Origin: Gonapodya sp. JEL0774
Taxonomy: Eukaryota; Monoblepharomycota; Monoblepharidomycetes; Monoblepharidales; Gonapodyaceae
NCBI GenBank assembly: GCA_027604505.1
Contig: JADIIX010000072.1
Location: 1 to 64,000 of the forward strand
Reading direction: 5' to 3'
DNA length: 64,000 nt
Positions 1 to 12,626 of this stretch are shown here, piece by piece. Under the pieces are notes generated by a model. It ran no database searches and was not told where the DNA came from. It saw only the letters and a list, made by a program, of their open reading frames with translations. Each line of letters starts with the position of its first letter. The stretch's first letter is position 1. Both the position numbers and the translations under genes were made by a program.

Positions 1-72
1 CCACCTCCACCTCCACCTCCACCTCCACCTCCACCTCCACCTCCACCTCCACCTCCACCTCCACCTCCACCT
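1..72 (+). repeat. CCACCT hexanucleotide repeat coding polyproline
   Basis: Perfect or near-perfect tandem CCACCT from the window edge to about position 72, followed by degenerate CCACCTCCG units. It is in frame with the membrane protein and codes Pro-Pro units, so length changes keep the frame. Confidence 0.9.
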
Positions 73-1363
73 CCACCGCCATCTCTTCCACCTCCACCTC
101 CGCCACCTCCGCCGACTCCACCCCCAGCTAGTGCAACAGTCGATCAACCACCTCCACCCACCATTTCCATGAATGCAGTCGTTGCCTCGCCAGCAAGTGA
201 ACCACCACCGCCAAGTCCACCACCGCCAAACACGGTGGGATCAAACGGGAGCGCTGATACACCAGGAGCACCAAACGTTCCCACTATCGTGGGATCAGTG
301 GTAGGTGCCCTGGTGGGAATATTGGTGCTTGGCGGAATAGCCAAATTGGTTTATGACAATGGGTGAGTTCCGCATTCATCTCAGGTATCAAACAACCACA
401 ATAATAAATTTCCTCATGGTTCCATCTGGCATTTTTAGGAAAGCAAACAAGCCAAAAGATCCTTACCGACCCGTTCCAACAGATGATGATATGGACCCAG
501 GACATGCAAGGAGTCCGGGTTACGGCAGCGGATACACTCCGGTCCCCACAGGTACTGGGCCTGGAACTGGTATGGGAGGAGATGTCATAAGAGCTCCGAT
601 CACCACAACTGGTGCTGGTGGCGGTGCCGGTGGGGGTGGAAGTGTCGGCGGAGGTGGGGGAATGAACCCTCCCCAATATTCGGTACCGAACGCCCCCACC
701 GGAGTGGGAGGAGGTGTCGGCGGACCTCCTGGACCAGTGACGAATCCAATCGGTGTGAGCGGAGGTGGAACTGGGGTTGCAGGCCCTGTTGGTGGCGCTC
801 ATGGCGCTGGTGCCGGATCCATACCCGCAACGGGGGGTGTGGGGACCGGCGTGTCTGGAACCACAACGGGCACCGCTGGGGGTCTGGGTGTGTCGGCAAC
901 AACTGGAGCACATGGTGGATCAACTTTGGGAGTCGCACCATCTGTACCTGGTCCCAGCACAGGAATGGCGATCGGCGGTGGAAACGCCGCAACATTTACC
1001 CCAGGCTGGGCATCGCATACCGCCACTGGGGCTGCAAATACTGCACCGTGGCTGGCCAATACGGCCACCGGGGGAGCAAGTACTGCACCGTGGCTCGCTA
1101 ACACTGCCACCGGATTCGCGAGCGCAGCTCCACCGGCGGCCCAGTTCGCCACCGGTGTGGCCCAAACGGCGGGTACGTTTGTCAGCTATGCTCCTGGCGC
1201 TAGTCAAGCTGTTTCTGCGGGTCAAGCGGTCTCTGCGGGTCATACCGCGGGGACTGTCGCTCACCCTGCGATGGGAGCCGTGACCACTGGCGCGGGTGGA
1301 GGAGCAAGCTCAGGCACGGCTACAAACGCAACGTTTGCGCAAATTGCTGGATGGTGGGCGTGA
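1..1363 (+). CDS. Proline-rich single-pass membrane protein, 5' truncated
   Basis: CDS is join(<1..362, 439..1363). Frame 1 is open from the window edge and reads a proline tract from a CCACCT hexanucleotide repeat (about 1-72), then a Ser/Pro stretch and a hydrophobic helix ending GILVLGGIAKLV (about 285-350). The intron 363-438 has a GTGAGT donor and TTTTTAG acceptor and keeps phase (Gly codon split 2+1). Exon 2 starts KANKPKDPYRPVP and becomes a roughly 300-residue Gly/Thr/Ala-rich tail with near-repeats of ATGxANTAPWLANTATG (about 1018-1110). The layout suggests a wall-facing proline-rich ectodomain, one membrane helix and a low-complexity cytoplasmic tail. No catalytic domain is visible. 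The start lies outside the window. Function is unknown; a cell-wall sensor or adhesin is only a guess. Confidence 0.75.
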
Positions 1364-2252
1364 GTCTGGGCTGCCGGGACTTGGGACCTTGATGCCGCGG
1401 CAGGGAGCAGATGGAGTTGCGGCGAGTGTATGAAAAGTGTGGTTCAAGTGGGAACGCGAAGGGTGATGCCGGAAGGGTCACTCTGAGAATCAGCATGTAG
1501 ATGTGTTGCACTGTATTATCTCTCGTCTAGCCAACAATGTAGTAACATATTTTCTCACTTTCAGTTCACTTTCCCTTAGTAGTGTGGTCCGATAGTGTCG
1601 TGTCTCCAAACTGATCTGGGCAACTAACCTTGACAATCGTCTGCCAAGCCAGACTAACACGTTAATTACAATAGCGCAAAAGAAATATTTTCCCTTGGAC
1701 GCCATCATCTAGTTTCGAACATTTCCTCGACACCGATTCCGTATCGGCACCGGCACCAAGCCTCGTGACCCGCATGATAATGAATCATCAGAACACACCG
1801 CCCGGCTTCCCACGACGCTTTTGCCGCGGATCGGAGTTTTTCTCTGATTTTCTAGCGCAGTTTAGTGCCGATGATCTCCTTTTGGGCTGCTATTATTTTG
1901 TGAGAGTGCGCTTCTCACGCCACGCTCTTCCTATTACGGCAACGCAGTTCATATTGAGTTCATATTGAGCAGCTCTGAGGGTGGAAGCTTGATGGGATAT
2001 ATCGTCTCCTGTACTGGACATCAATGATCGAGCAGTGACCATGCGTATGCCGCGCGCTCTGACGATGTTTCTTTCGGACGGCACGAGAGAAAGTGTGCCC
2101 AAGTGTTGCAAGATCTCGAATGTATTGATTGCCCATATCCCCGATAAACATTAGAAAATACGGCCATATCTTAGTGCCATAGCCCTTTCTCCAAATCCAT
2201 CTCCGATGCTTTGTTTCGACTCATCATTTGCTGTGTGCGATCTTGCGTTCAC
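1364..2252. other. Intergenic, convergent 3' ends
   Basis: Lies between the stop of the proline-rich protein (+) and the stop of the PLAC8 gene (-). I see no coding pattern, RNA gene or repeat I can support here. It should hold the 3' UTRs of both genes. Confidence 0.5.
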
Positions 2253-3212
2253 TTAGTGCGATGGTGGCGCCATATTATACGCCACGGGCTGGTTCTTGAC
2301 GGCCGGGTATTTGGCGACTGCGGGAAGAAGACACCAAAAATTCCAAACAAGAAGAACGGGATGAGATGAATCCGATGATACTGCCTGTGCGGATCGGACG
2401 AGAGAAAGGAATTCAAACTCACTTTCGTTGGACTCTTGAGTGAGGGCGAAGCACTCGCAGCAGCAAACGGTGAGGAAATCTTCGGCGGTTTCACCCTGAA
2501 AGGAGAGAGAGAGAGAGAGAGAGGGTGCACCGGGACGGGAAAGTTTGAGCGTCAGAATGATCACGAAGACTTCTGAAGTGCTCGCCGGAAAGCCGCCCTC
2601 GACCACGCCTCTCGCCTCCGCCCCCCATGCCATCCCAGCACTTAAATAGACCCGTGTATGTACTCACTTCGATACCACGCGATTTCCGGATCGCCTCCCG
2701 TCGCTGGTAGGCGGCGATGCACGAGAGTCCGCAGCAAACACGCATGGCTCTGGGGGTGACATGAACGGTCGAAATGAGAAACGTGAGTGGTGTGCGTTGG
2801 GTGTACTCCCAGAAACACACTCCAAAAATGGCACAGGGGGGCTTTACTGGTACTCACCCGTAAATGGCGCCCTGCGTGACACAATCGCCGTTCCCTTCTG
2901 CTTCAGCGATCTTCCCGTGGGTAATGCATGGCACAAAGAACGAAATGATGAATGTCTCGAGGTCAGAAATGTCGAACTAGTGTCGTACGGGGTGCGGGGG
3001 ACGAAAGGACATGAGGAAGTGAGACAGCAGACGAGACAATGCCCGAGGGAAAGCGGAAGGCGTTTCACAACGTACGAGAGGTTTGTTCCAGGGGCGAGGA
3101 GGGTTGGCCTAAGAGAAGGAAGAAGGTCAAGGACACGTGAATGAGTTGATGGGCCGCCGCTCGCGAAAAACGTTCCAGCGCGGGTGCTCGTCCGTCCTCG
3201 ACTGCTCACCAT
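2253..3212 (-). CDS. PLAC8 family cysteine-rich protein
   Basis: Six-exon gene, complement(join(2253..2317, 2423..2495, 2668..2749, 2858..2976, 3076..3108, 3210..3212)), 124 residues, all junctions in phase. It opens MANPPRPWNKPLFDISDLET and carries the PLAC8 core: FFVPCITHGKIAEAEG, DCVTQGAIYG, RVCCGLSCIAAYQRREAIR and FLTVCCCECFALTQE. The family is a small, largely membrane-associated cysteine-rich group. Members such as plant PCR and FWL proteins affect cadmium or calcium handling and cell size, but no general biochemical activity is settled. The second hydrophobic cysteine stretch fits membrane association. Exon 1 carries only the ATG, followed at once by an intron. A (GA)n run at about 2506-2521 lies in an intron. 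Family assignment is firm; function is open. Confidence 0.9.
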
Positions 3213-4413
3213 GTTGCGAGATTTCAAGTTAGTTTCCGATTCAAGACAAGTTTCCGAGTTGCAGCGGATCGAATGAGTCTGTGTTGCGCAGTTGCCATTT
3301 TTATCGGTCGTGTTTCGCCGACTGAGGTGGCCACGGGCATGGCGCCGTCCCGTTGGGCTGTGTGTGGCAGGTACCCCTTAGTCCAGATATGGGCACCGCT
3401 GGTCCCTGTCCCTGCCCTGTTGCGGCGTGGCAGCAAAGAAATGTCTGCAGCACTCTAGGATTGTAATGGAGCGTCATCGGATTGGGGTCGGCGCGTGGAA
3501 TAGCCTTCACAGAGGAGTGCCATGTTCGGTTCGATCGGTTCGTTGGACATGCCGATCCCGGGACGGGTTGGGGCGAAGTAAGTAATGTAAATTGCAGAGA
3601 ATAGTCATGGGGGAATATGCAAGGTTCAGAGGTGGGATTGCAAACAAAGGTTCAAATCATGCTGTGGGCACCTCAAGGTGGGCGCTCGCCGCAATGTTTA
3701 CATTCCACAATAGCAAGATCCAGAGAGCGGATAAGCGGCTCTCCTCAAGCAAAAACGTATAGAAAAAGGATTTATTTTCTGTCCCGTGCTTTGAAAGAAT
3801 GAGTTATCACTGTTGTGAGAAAGGTTGCGCACCCCCAAGTTAGTTGTACTTGGAAAGCTTGGAATCCCATCCGGACAACATTACGTGTTCTAACCAAAGA
3901 GATTCATGCGTTTTCTGCTAGTAGATAAACATGCAGTGAAGAACCAACTGAATAGTCAGGGTTGGTTTGCAGGATGAGAATGAGGAAGGGTGATTCGCAC
4001 TGTACGAACGAGGTGTCCAAGAAAATCGAATCAATCGATTGGATGTTTGCATCGGATTGTGAACAAGTCATGGCGGGTGATGAGGTATTGCAACACAATT
4101 TGATTGTGTGTTCAGGACTGAGCGCATTCATAACAGCGGCGGCGGTTGGGGAGACATGTGATGATGGCCTGCTGGCTGATAATATGTTTAATTTTAGATC
4201 CAGTCCTGGACTCGCAAATGTGATGTGCGTTGCACTCACCTGAGACACCAGCTAAGAGAAGAACTGTTATTTCAAACACAAATAATTTATTTCTCTTTGT
4301 ATTTGGGTGATGCCATACGGTGTGTTTCAAAGGCTATTACTGCGGTCGTGTGCAGGGATCAGGGCCTGGTTGTGCATTCACTTGGGCAGACGGAGACTTC
4401 CCCATCAGCAATC
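3213..4413. other. Intergenic, divergent promoters
   Basis: About 1.2 kb between the start of the PLAC8 gene (-) and the start of eS8 (+). Short open frames occur on both strands but none shows a family motif or convincing splice chain. It probably carries both promoters. Confidence 0.5.
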
Positions 4414-6066
4414 ATGGGTACGTAGAGGGAAAGACGAGGGCACGCGCACACACTGCAGAGACAGTCAGGAGAAGAGAGGCTGTGGACGGGGGACGGGCCG
4501 GTGCGGGGGAGTGGTGGATGGATGTGTCAAGGGACAGAGTGCTGGGGGAACACAGCGAACAAGCATAAAACGGAGAAGGCGAGAACACCGGACTCGGAAA
4601 GCGGGACACTCTCGAACTCAATCCCGTCCATCACGCTCGGTGTGGTTTCCTCTGTCGTGTCCGGTCCCTCGGGTGTCCCCCCCGTACCTCCACATCCCTC
4701 ACCTCCTTCCCCTTCCCCTCCCTGCTTCCCTATACCCCACTTTCTCTCAATCTCCCAGGTATCTCTCGAGACTCGCGCCACAAGCGCTCTCACACAGGCG
4801 CCCAGCGCCCCCAGTACCGCAAGAAGCGGAAGTTTGAACTCGGTCGCCAACCGGCAAACACCAAGCTCGGGCCCAAGGCTATCCACCCCGTCAAGACTCG
4901 TGGTGGAAACTTCAAATTCCGCGCCCTGAGGCTCGACACTGGTGAGTGTGTGCACAAAGGAAGGAGCCACGTGGATCCATTTTTGTAAATGGACGATCGA
5001 GAAACTGGATCCGTTGCACAAGAAAAAATCGATTGCTCGAGGCGATCGGGAGGATTTGGGGGTGATCCGTTGAGTGATTCACGGTGGATTTGTCTCGAGG
5101 GAATCAAACGCGAAACACCCACAACCCACTCATTCCGTCCGTCACTCACCCTCTTCTCATTCCTCATCACCGTGTCCTCTCATTCCCCGACCCCTTCCCA
5201 AGGCAACTTCTCTTGGGGCTCCGAGTCCGTGACCCGCAAGACCCGTATCGTCGACGTTGCCTACAACGCCTCCAACAACGAGCTGGTCCGCACACAGACC
5301 CTGGTCAAGGGCGCCATTATCCAGGTCGATGCTGCGCCGTTCAGGCAATGGTACGAGAGGCACTATGGACAGCCGTTGGGCAAGAAGGGGAAGAAGGTGC
5401 GTTGTGGGCGTTGGTGGGGCCGGGAGACAAATGGGCCTGCGGTGCGAGCTTCGAGCCGTCAGGCGAGATAGTCCTTTCTTGACCAATAATTGAAGGCTGT
5501 ATGAACTGCCTATTGTGTATGAACATATGGAGAGGTTGTGAGGGATTCCTGAGCGGTTGCCGAGGTTAATTGGATTGCTGAAATGGCCATCGGTTGGGTG
5601 CAACGAAGTGGGACAAGCAACGAATAGAAGCGTGTTCCCTTCTGTCTTTGGTTCCCCTTTTCCTCGGTCATCCGCCTCTTCTCTTGTGTTGCCTCACGTC
5701 TGTTCTCTCATCCACTCCACCAACAGGAAAACCCCGCCGGCACCACGGAGGAGCTCTCCAAGAAGAAATCGAACCACTTGCAGCGCAAACTTGAGGGTCG
5801 GAAGAAGGATGCCAAGATTGAGCAGGCCCTCGACGACCAGTTTGGGTCCGGACGGTTGTACGGTGCGTTGACCCTCTCGCTTACTGCTGTTGGCACTCTT
5901 CTCATCCCAATACTTGTATTGTCACACACTCTCCCCGTCGTTGCCTTGTAACCCGAAATTAGCCCGCATCTCGTCCCGCCCCGGCCAATCTGGCCGTTGT
6001 GACGGGTACATTCTCGAGGGCAAGGAGCTCGAGTTCTACGTCCGGAAGATTAGGACCAAGAAATGA
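4414..6066 (+). CDS. RPS8: 40S ribosomal protein eS8
   Basis: CDS join(4414..4417, 4759..4941, 5203..5396, 5727..5862, 5963..6066), 206 residues, matching the usual 200-208 of eS8. The start reads [20 protein letters not shown], the near-invariant eS8 N-terminus. Exon 3 has [15 protein letters not shown] and exon 5 ends [12 protein letters not shown]. It is a small-subunit protein bound to 18S rRNA. Exon 1 is only four bases (ATGG), so the initiator codon is separated from the body by a 341-nt intron, as is common in ribosomal protein genes. An AATAAA lies about 190 nt after the stop (near 6254). Introns 1 and 3 are long for this window; I looked for C/D snoRNA boxes and did not find a convincing pair. 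Confidence 0.97.
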
Positions 6067-6327
6067 GCGGTGTAATGGAGTGGGCTTGAGCAGGTCACGG
6101 GCGGTGGTGGTGGTTGTGGTGGTGGGGGCACCAGGGGTGTTTGTAGACGAGAGTGTTTCCATGTTCGTGTACGGATTGTGGGAGGGAAAATGCACATATT
6201 CACTTTGAAACGAGTTTTAAATTTGCGGGAGGTGGTGGTTGTTGCGTCCATGTAATAAAACGAATTTCGAGTGAGGTGAAGATGCGAATCCACCACTGTA
6301 AACTGTAAACCTGATATCAATTAAGAC

Positions 6328-8788
6328 ATGTCCGTCACCCATCCCCGCCCCTACCACTCCCAACTCCACATCGCCACGGCCCGCTCCCTGCTCGTCCGCC
6401 TTCTCGCCCAGTCGCACAATTCGGACGTCGAGCGTGACGTGCACGCCGCCACAGTGACCCGGTTCGCCGACGTGATCCTGAGAAGGCCCCTCGGCGGGAG
6501 CAAGGAAGAGACGAAAAAGGGAGCGGAGATCGAGGCCGTGTGGAAGGTGGGCTGGGAGGTTGGCTTTGTGCGAGGCGTGCCGGAGGTTTGGTGGGGATCA
6601 TTCGGTGTTGCTCATTCGTTCTGAATCGGTCGGTGGTCATGTGGGACGATAGCTTGGCGCCGAAGTGTTGCTCCGACAACGGGATGGAGACGATCGCTGT
6701 ATACGGTTTCTGCAACGACTGTATGCGTTGAATTCGCCGCTGGTAGGTTTTGTGTGGTGTGTGTGGTGTTGTGCGCCCGTCATCCACGATGACCCCGGTG
6801 ACGGACCGCCTCGAGGCCTCTAACTGACCGTGTGTGTTCCGTGTGTGGTACTTCACAGAAGGAACAACTGCTGCTGGAACTGGCGAGGATGTTGGCCAAG
6901 GTGGGCAGAATCGAAGATGCGTACGATCGTATCGAGAGGTGGGGCGTTCCGTTGGACGAATTTTTTTCTCTGCCTGCACCTCGACATGACCAGAGTATAT
7001 TCTCCCCATCCACTACCTACGGACGCCCCACGCATATAGTGTCCTCCTCCTCCACCCCTACTCCTCCAACCCCCACCTCCACGGCCTGGCCGGCACGCTC
7101 GCCCGCGAACTCTACCTCCGCGAAATCCGCGCCGCATCTACTCGCCCGTCGTCTCAGCGGGCAGCCTTTGCCACCACGAGCGGTGGCGGCTTCGCGAACG
7201 ACTGGTCGTCGTCCCAGTCCCGGTGGGACCACTCCCAGCAGTGGCAAGCTCAGTCGCAGACCTCGGGGAGTGGGCCCGTAGGGCCCGCGACGGGTTCACA
7301 GGACCCGTACGCTCGGTTAGCCTCGAGCGTGGCAGGTGGAGGTGATACGAGGTTGGGTTCAGGGTCGGGATCCGCGTCATCGTCGGCTCCGCCGTCTTCG
7401 CAGCTCCACCGTTCGTGGCTAGGTGATGGACCCTCGTTATCCTACACTCCGCTTACACAAGACGACACCGTGGTGGAACCTCGTTCCGGGCCGACGAACC
7501 TGGTGCTCATCGAGTCGGCTGTGGCGAGATCAAGGAGGGTTAAGTGTGAGGATCATTTGAAGAAGGCCGTGGAGTGGGCAGACGAGATGGGCGTGATGGG
7601 AGGTGCGTGGGTCGAGGCGTTGATTGAGGTGGGTTGGGACCGTTGAGTGCCTGTTTTGTCCACGGGAAAAGTGGTGTGGTGGTTCGAGGGTCGCACTCGT
7701 CGGAGTATGAATTGAAGCACCTCTGATTGTATGTTTTCTTTTTGATTCAGTTGTATTACTTGACTGATCGAACAGAGCAGGTCCTCGCGCTCCTCGAGAC
7801 ACGTCACGCTCGAAACCCCCGGGATCCGCTCATATTGAGGTAGAAATAACGTCGTAACTCCAAAGAAGCAAATCGTCCTATTGTTCCCTCTTCTGTTATG
7901 CATCAGGCTCCTCCTCCGACATATCACCAACTACCCCACAACCCCTCCTCCTCCCTCAGATCGCCTCCTCTCCCTCTCGTTATCCCTCGCCATCGTCGAT
8001 CCCCTCGCACCAGCATCGCTGTCGATCCGTCTGGCTGTCCGCCTCCTTCGAGAGAGACTCCCTCCGGACCCCACGAGAGATCGAGCGACTGCATTGATAG
8101 CAGTGGCTGAGCACATTGTGGCCTGGCTGGACATGTGCCTGGCTGGCGGGAGTGAGGAAGATGTGGCCGTGTGGGCGTGGCGGGAGCTTGGCGAGGTTGT
8201 CGGGGAGGCACGGTGAGTGTCTGTGTTGGTTGAGACGACTCTGCACGTCACTCACATTGAAAAAACCACGTGCTCTCGGAAATGTGCAAAAGTGCGCTCG
8301 ACTCATCTTCGGACAGGCACCTGTGGCCAAGCCGTGCTGTGTGGTGGGCCCAGTTCCACATACCAACACTCTTACCCTCATCTGAGGGCTCCACGCGTCC
8401 CAGCCCCACCGTTCTCCTGTACTGTGCGCTTGTTCATGCAATGGCGTTCCCTCTTGTGTACGCCCGTCTCACTCGCGTGCATGCAGCATTGTCGGCCGCT
8501 TTGGAAACAGAGGAACTCGACGAACTAGAGGTGGAAGTTGGGCTTGAAAGGTGTGGCGTTACTGTGGGAGATCTGTTTGGGGAAAATGTGCGCAAAGCTG
8601 AGCGGAGGAGGATCAGACCAAAAGTAAAGCTTGGATTGCAGGGAGGCCCAACTCTGCGATTCCTGCATCCAGAACTTGGCGCAAGAGCCAAATTCGCTAC
8701 AGAGAAACAGGACACGTTGACTGCGGTGGATGTTGCTGGCGATGAGGACACCGCCGAAGACAGTGACGAAGTCGTCGAAGAATCGTAG
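6328..8788 (+). CDS. TAF1A/Rrn11-like RNA polymerase I initiation factor (putative)
   Basis: CDS join(6328..6546, 6653..6742, 6859..6938, 7040..7628, 7751..7839, 7907..8212, 8317..8788), 614 residues with every junction in phase. The N-terminal half is helical and repeat-like. Across introns it joins IEAVWK to LGAEVLLRQ, then RIE to SVLLLHPYSSNPHLHG. That order (short helical repeats, a W-x-L-G-x-E-I/V-L-L motif, then a P-Y-x-x-N-P turn) resembles what I recall of the TAF1A/Rrn11 family, subunits of the SL1/core factor that recruit Pol I to rDNA. A Ser/Gln-rich insert (about residues 165-260) splits the helical halves; the C-terminus is acidic. The gene model is strong; the family call rests on recall of motif order and could be another TPR-like nuclear protein. 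Confidence 0.6.
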
Positions 8789-9191
8789 AGCGCCTTGGCA
8801 CCGCTACAAGTGGAGTTTGGAGTTGTCACTTGTCAAGTTTCACCCAATGGATTGCTTATCTTCTTTGCTGTGTTCTCACCTTACTAGGGGCATACCATTA
8901 GTTTGTTTGCCGCATCCACAAACTTTGTTTTGTACATATGCATCTTCTCATGGGATTCGTTTGTGGACTTTCGTTGGAGATTCAGGATTGCACATACGTA
9001 TGAGCAAATCCACGGCTTCGCACAGTCGTATGGTTAGTGGTGGTGCGCCGGGTTCTCAACAGCTCATTGCTACAAAAGCGAAAGAGCTACTTAACTTATT
9101 TTGGAAGATGCTGTACTATCCATTATTATTATATGATAATTTACAGGTGGCAACTAAAACTTAGATGTAACATCACATTGACCCACTGGAC
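8789..9191. other. Intergenic spacer
   Basis: About 400 bp between two head-to-tail genes. AT-rich near 9115-9150. No coding or RNA feature seen; likely the 3' UTR of the upstream gene and the promoter of the peptidase. Confidence 0.5.
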
Positions 9192-12100
9192 ATGGCTGAC
9201 CGCGATGATCGCCACGCCACCGAGGGTGGTCTGGAATCCGACTCCCACGATTCTGAGATTACTGGTTTGATTTCACATACGGGTGGCAATCATCGTGATC
9301 GGATGTTCGCTGCGTGGATGCCGAACTGGTCCAGTCTCCACATGGTAAAGAGCCCCTCGAGTATATTATCGCCTGAAGCTCACGCTTGCCCCAGTCGTCT
9401 GCATTAGTGCCCGCTCTCTCTCTTCTATGTACGACTCTTGCAGTGATACTCGCAATTACATTGTCAACATCATCAGGATCGCCTGGACTGCAAGTTCCTA
9501 GCTGTCCCTATCCAATCGCCGCAACGAATCGGAGGGTGAAATTTGCTGATGTTTTCAGCAACTCAACACCAAGTGTTCGAGGAGTGGATCTCCAATGGGT
9601 TTCAATGAACAGCTCAAAATCTTGCTTTGTAAAGCGCGATAACGGGTCTTGGTACGTCTATGATGCAGACAATTTGTCTCCAGGGCATCAAAAAGCTCGA
9701 GCGATTCTTCTTAGAGAGGCAGACTTGGTGGACGTGAGAATTTCTTCAGACTACTTTCGTCTGTCAAATGCTCATCTTGATTCTCGTACAGCGTCATTCG
9801 TCGAACCCTCTCAAGCGCGTATCATCGTGGTCTGTATCTTTCGATGCACGCTACGTTCTTGTTGCCTCAAGCTTTCAAAAGCAGTGGCGCTACTCAGGGG
9901 TCTCAGCGTATCATATTTGCTCAACTCAAGATCGAGTGTGTGTGCCCTTGCTAGAAGATATGAGGTTGCAGCACTTGGTACAGGCTGCAGAGATTGGGCC
10001 GGACGGGATGTCCATTGTGAGTGATTTATTTGTATGGCAAGAGTCGGGGACATGCACAAAGTGCCGTGACGTGCAGTTCGCGATTAACTGGCATCATTAC
10101 CCACATCAAATCAACAACGAATAAAGACCTTCGTCGTCAAGAACGATCTTTATAATCTCCGCCCCATCGACTCTCTCTTCGAATCCGCCATGGCCCGACC
10201 TTCTCCCATCCGCATCACAACCACTGGCGCTGAATCTCTTGATAGAATCTTCAACGGAGTTCCTGATTGGGTCTACGAGGAGGAGCTCGGACATCTAAGA
10301 ACGTTCTGGCATTCTCCCGAAGACAAAGCCATTGCCTTTCTCTCAATTAATGCATCCGAGGTTCCTGCCATCATCCTCCAATATTATGATCCCATCGCTT
10401 CTGACTCAAGCGTTCCTGATCCAGGCCCTGCCAATGCGACCTATCCGCGTACTCTATCAGTACGCTACCCTAAAGCTGGAGCTCCAAACCCTTCAGCTTC
10501 CCTCTACGTATGGTCACCACCGTTCGTCACTTCCGGCGTGGCACACAAGCCTGGGAATGTTCTCGTCCCCGTGTCTTTTGATCCCCAAGACCTTCCAATA
10601 GAACATTTAATCGTCAGCGTGCATTGGATATTAGAAAACGAGCTTCTGGTGAGAATAGCACCAAGAACACAAGATTCGTTGCTGTACTTCGTTGCCAGCG
10701 TGGATGAGGAAACTGCAACATGGTCAGCCAAACTTGTCAGGACAACTCGGCCAGACGATGGTGGCTGGATTGACCCAATGTCGCTGGTGGTTCGTGTTGC
10801 ACTTTGGTTACGGATGATTTTGCTGTGTAAGCATTCACATTTTGTCAATCTGCCGTATTCCATCGAATCGTGCGAACAGGTGCTTGGGGACGGCAGCTAC
10901 GTCGAGGGTACGCAAATCTCCTTCTCATTTGAATTACAAAGTGACCAGACAGGCATTTGATTCTGATTTTATCCCCAGTGTTGGAAGATTCCACTGGATA
11001 TGCTCACCTTGCGTATTTCTCGTCATTCGCTTCTCAATCGCCCTCCAAGTGGCTCACATCTGGCGCGTACGAAGTCGCTTCTGTTGTAGCACTAGCAAAT
11101 TCAACCGTTGCATATACGTACGCCCCAGAGCCGCATCTTCGAGCTGCAACAGTTCTTGACATAGAAACGGGGCATAGCACTCCGCTGATTCCCGAGGATC
11201 AGTCTGAGGCGAACAACTGGTTAGAGGGTTGGGTAGAAGTGGGCCGGCCGTCTCTCGATAAGTCACACTTGGTTGTGACCAGGAAGGGACCCGAGGTTCC
11301 GAAATCGTGGGTCATACGCACCACTGGCAGAAGCAAGTGGAGCTTACTAGAGGACAACGGAAAGCTGAGGAACTGGTTGTTGGCGAGAGACACTGTGGAG
11401 AAAAAGGTGATTCAAATCCCAACCGTGGATGGGCTACGTGAGTTCAAAGAATATCAGGAGTCCATCCGCTGCGCCATATCTGTAATTCACCAAGCGGGTG
11501 TCTGAGAAGACTTCAACGCACTCATTTTTACTCCTCCGAATTTTGATGCAAGTGGTGCCAAACGCTACCCTGTGATCATGCGTTGCTATGGGGGCCCAAC
11601 AGTAAGCTCACTAAATCGACACTGCTTTCTGAGTTGATCCCCTTTCACGCGCTTCCTTGTGTCGAATTTTAGTCTCAAGTCGCTACCACTCAGTTCTCCC
11701 TTGACGTTCACGTGGCCCTTGCCTCGTTGCCCGTGTCTGAAGCACCTGTGATCCTTCAAGTTGATGGTCGAGGTACAGGTTTCTCTGGACGGGCATTCCG
11801 GCTACTGGTCTCAGGGAACTTGGGAGACCTGGAAGCTGTGGATCAAGCAGCAGCGGCAGAATGGGTAAAGAAGCAACCATGGTCTGACGGCAGAGTCGGA
11901 ATTTGGGGCTGGGTGAGTTCGCATTGTGGGATTTGACTTTCTATAACATGGCAGTGACCGTCGCTTTCCATTTCCTCAAATCTATTTCACTCCAATCACC
12001 CAAAGAGTTTCGGGGGTTATCTGACCACTCGTGTGATTGAGAGATACGGTACCTCCAACCTGTTCCAAGCAGCCGTTGCAGTTGCCCCAGTCACCTCATG

Positions 12101-12626
12101 GCACTACTACGATTCTGTCTACACTGAGCGATACATGCGACTACCTTTGCTGAATCCCCACAACTACACCCGCTCCGCTGTTCACAATGTCACCTCGTTT
12201 ATTACTCCAGGTGCTACACCATTTCTCTTGATGCACGGCACCGCAGACGACAATGTACATCCTCAAAACTCTTTGGCACTAACTGCGAGAATTGATAGGG
12301 CAGGAAGTCGGGGAAGTGCAACGACAATTCGATGGTTCCCCGATTCCGACCACCGAATGAACAGCCAAAATGGGCACGCACTCCAGATTGTTTATTCAGA
12401 AATGTCGAGCTGGATGTGGAAGGGGTTCTTTGGCACGCATTGTGAAGTACCATGGGGAGAAAACGACCAAGACGACGAGGAGGCGTCCCTGGATAACGAC
12501 CTTCAAACCATTGTGGCAGATCAAATGGCGGGAAATGTACACAAACGTGATGGATTTCACGGAGTCACTCTCGTGAGACGAATGGGCTGGACAAATGTGA
12601 TGGATTTCACGGAGTCACTCTCGTGA
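9192..12626 (+). CDS. Type II membrane dipeptidyl aminopeptidase (S9B, DPP IV/Ste13-like)
   Basis: Modelled as join(9192..9344, 9395..9733, 9792..10016, 10127..10907, 10979..11437, 11507..11601, 11673..11912, 12006..12626), 970 residues. It removes X-Pro or X-Ala dipeptides from protein N-termini in Golgi, vacuole or at the cell surface. A short polar N-tail precedes a signal-anchor (ALSLLCTTLAVILAITL). Beta-propeller motifs follow: SFDARYVLVASSFQKQWR, GPDGMSI joined to TFVVKNDLY, and GVPDWVYEEEL, whose Glu pair binds the substrate amino terminus. The hydrolase half has YGGPT, the nucleophile GWSFGGY (split by the intron before 12006), Asp in HGTADDNVHPQ and His in FPDSDHRM. A TGA near 11503 lies in a GTGAGT intron (11438-11506). 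The stretch 10790-10880 stays open but may be an intron with a weak donor. The tail carries a 50-bp duplication. Confidence 0.9.

Noticed and set aside
1-72. Telomeric repeat at the window start
   Set aside because: CCACCT units are in frame within a gene and are followed by coding sequence; they do not match a TTAGGG-type telomere.
3630-3690. GGTTCAAATC resembling a tRNA B box
   Set aside because: No matching A box, anticodon arm or acceptor stem could be paired around it.
4418-5726. snoRNA inside the long eS8 introns
   Set aside because: No TGATGA and CTGA box pair with a terminal stem was found by eye.
11503-11505. In-frame TGA in the peptidase gene, suggesting a pseudogene
   Set aside because: A GTGAGT donor at 11438 and an AG acceptor at 11506 remove it in phase and give VDGLQDFNALIFTPPNFD, the expected family sequence.
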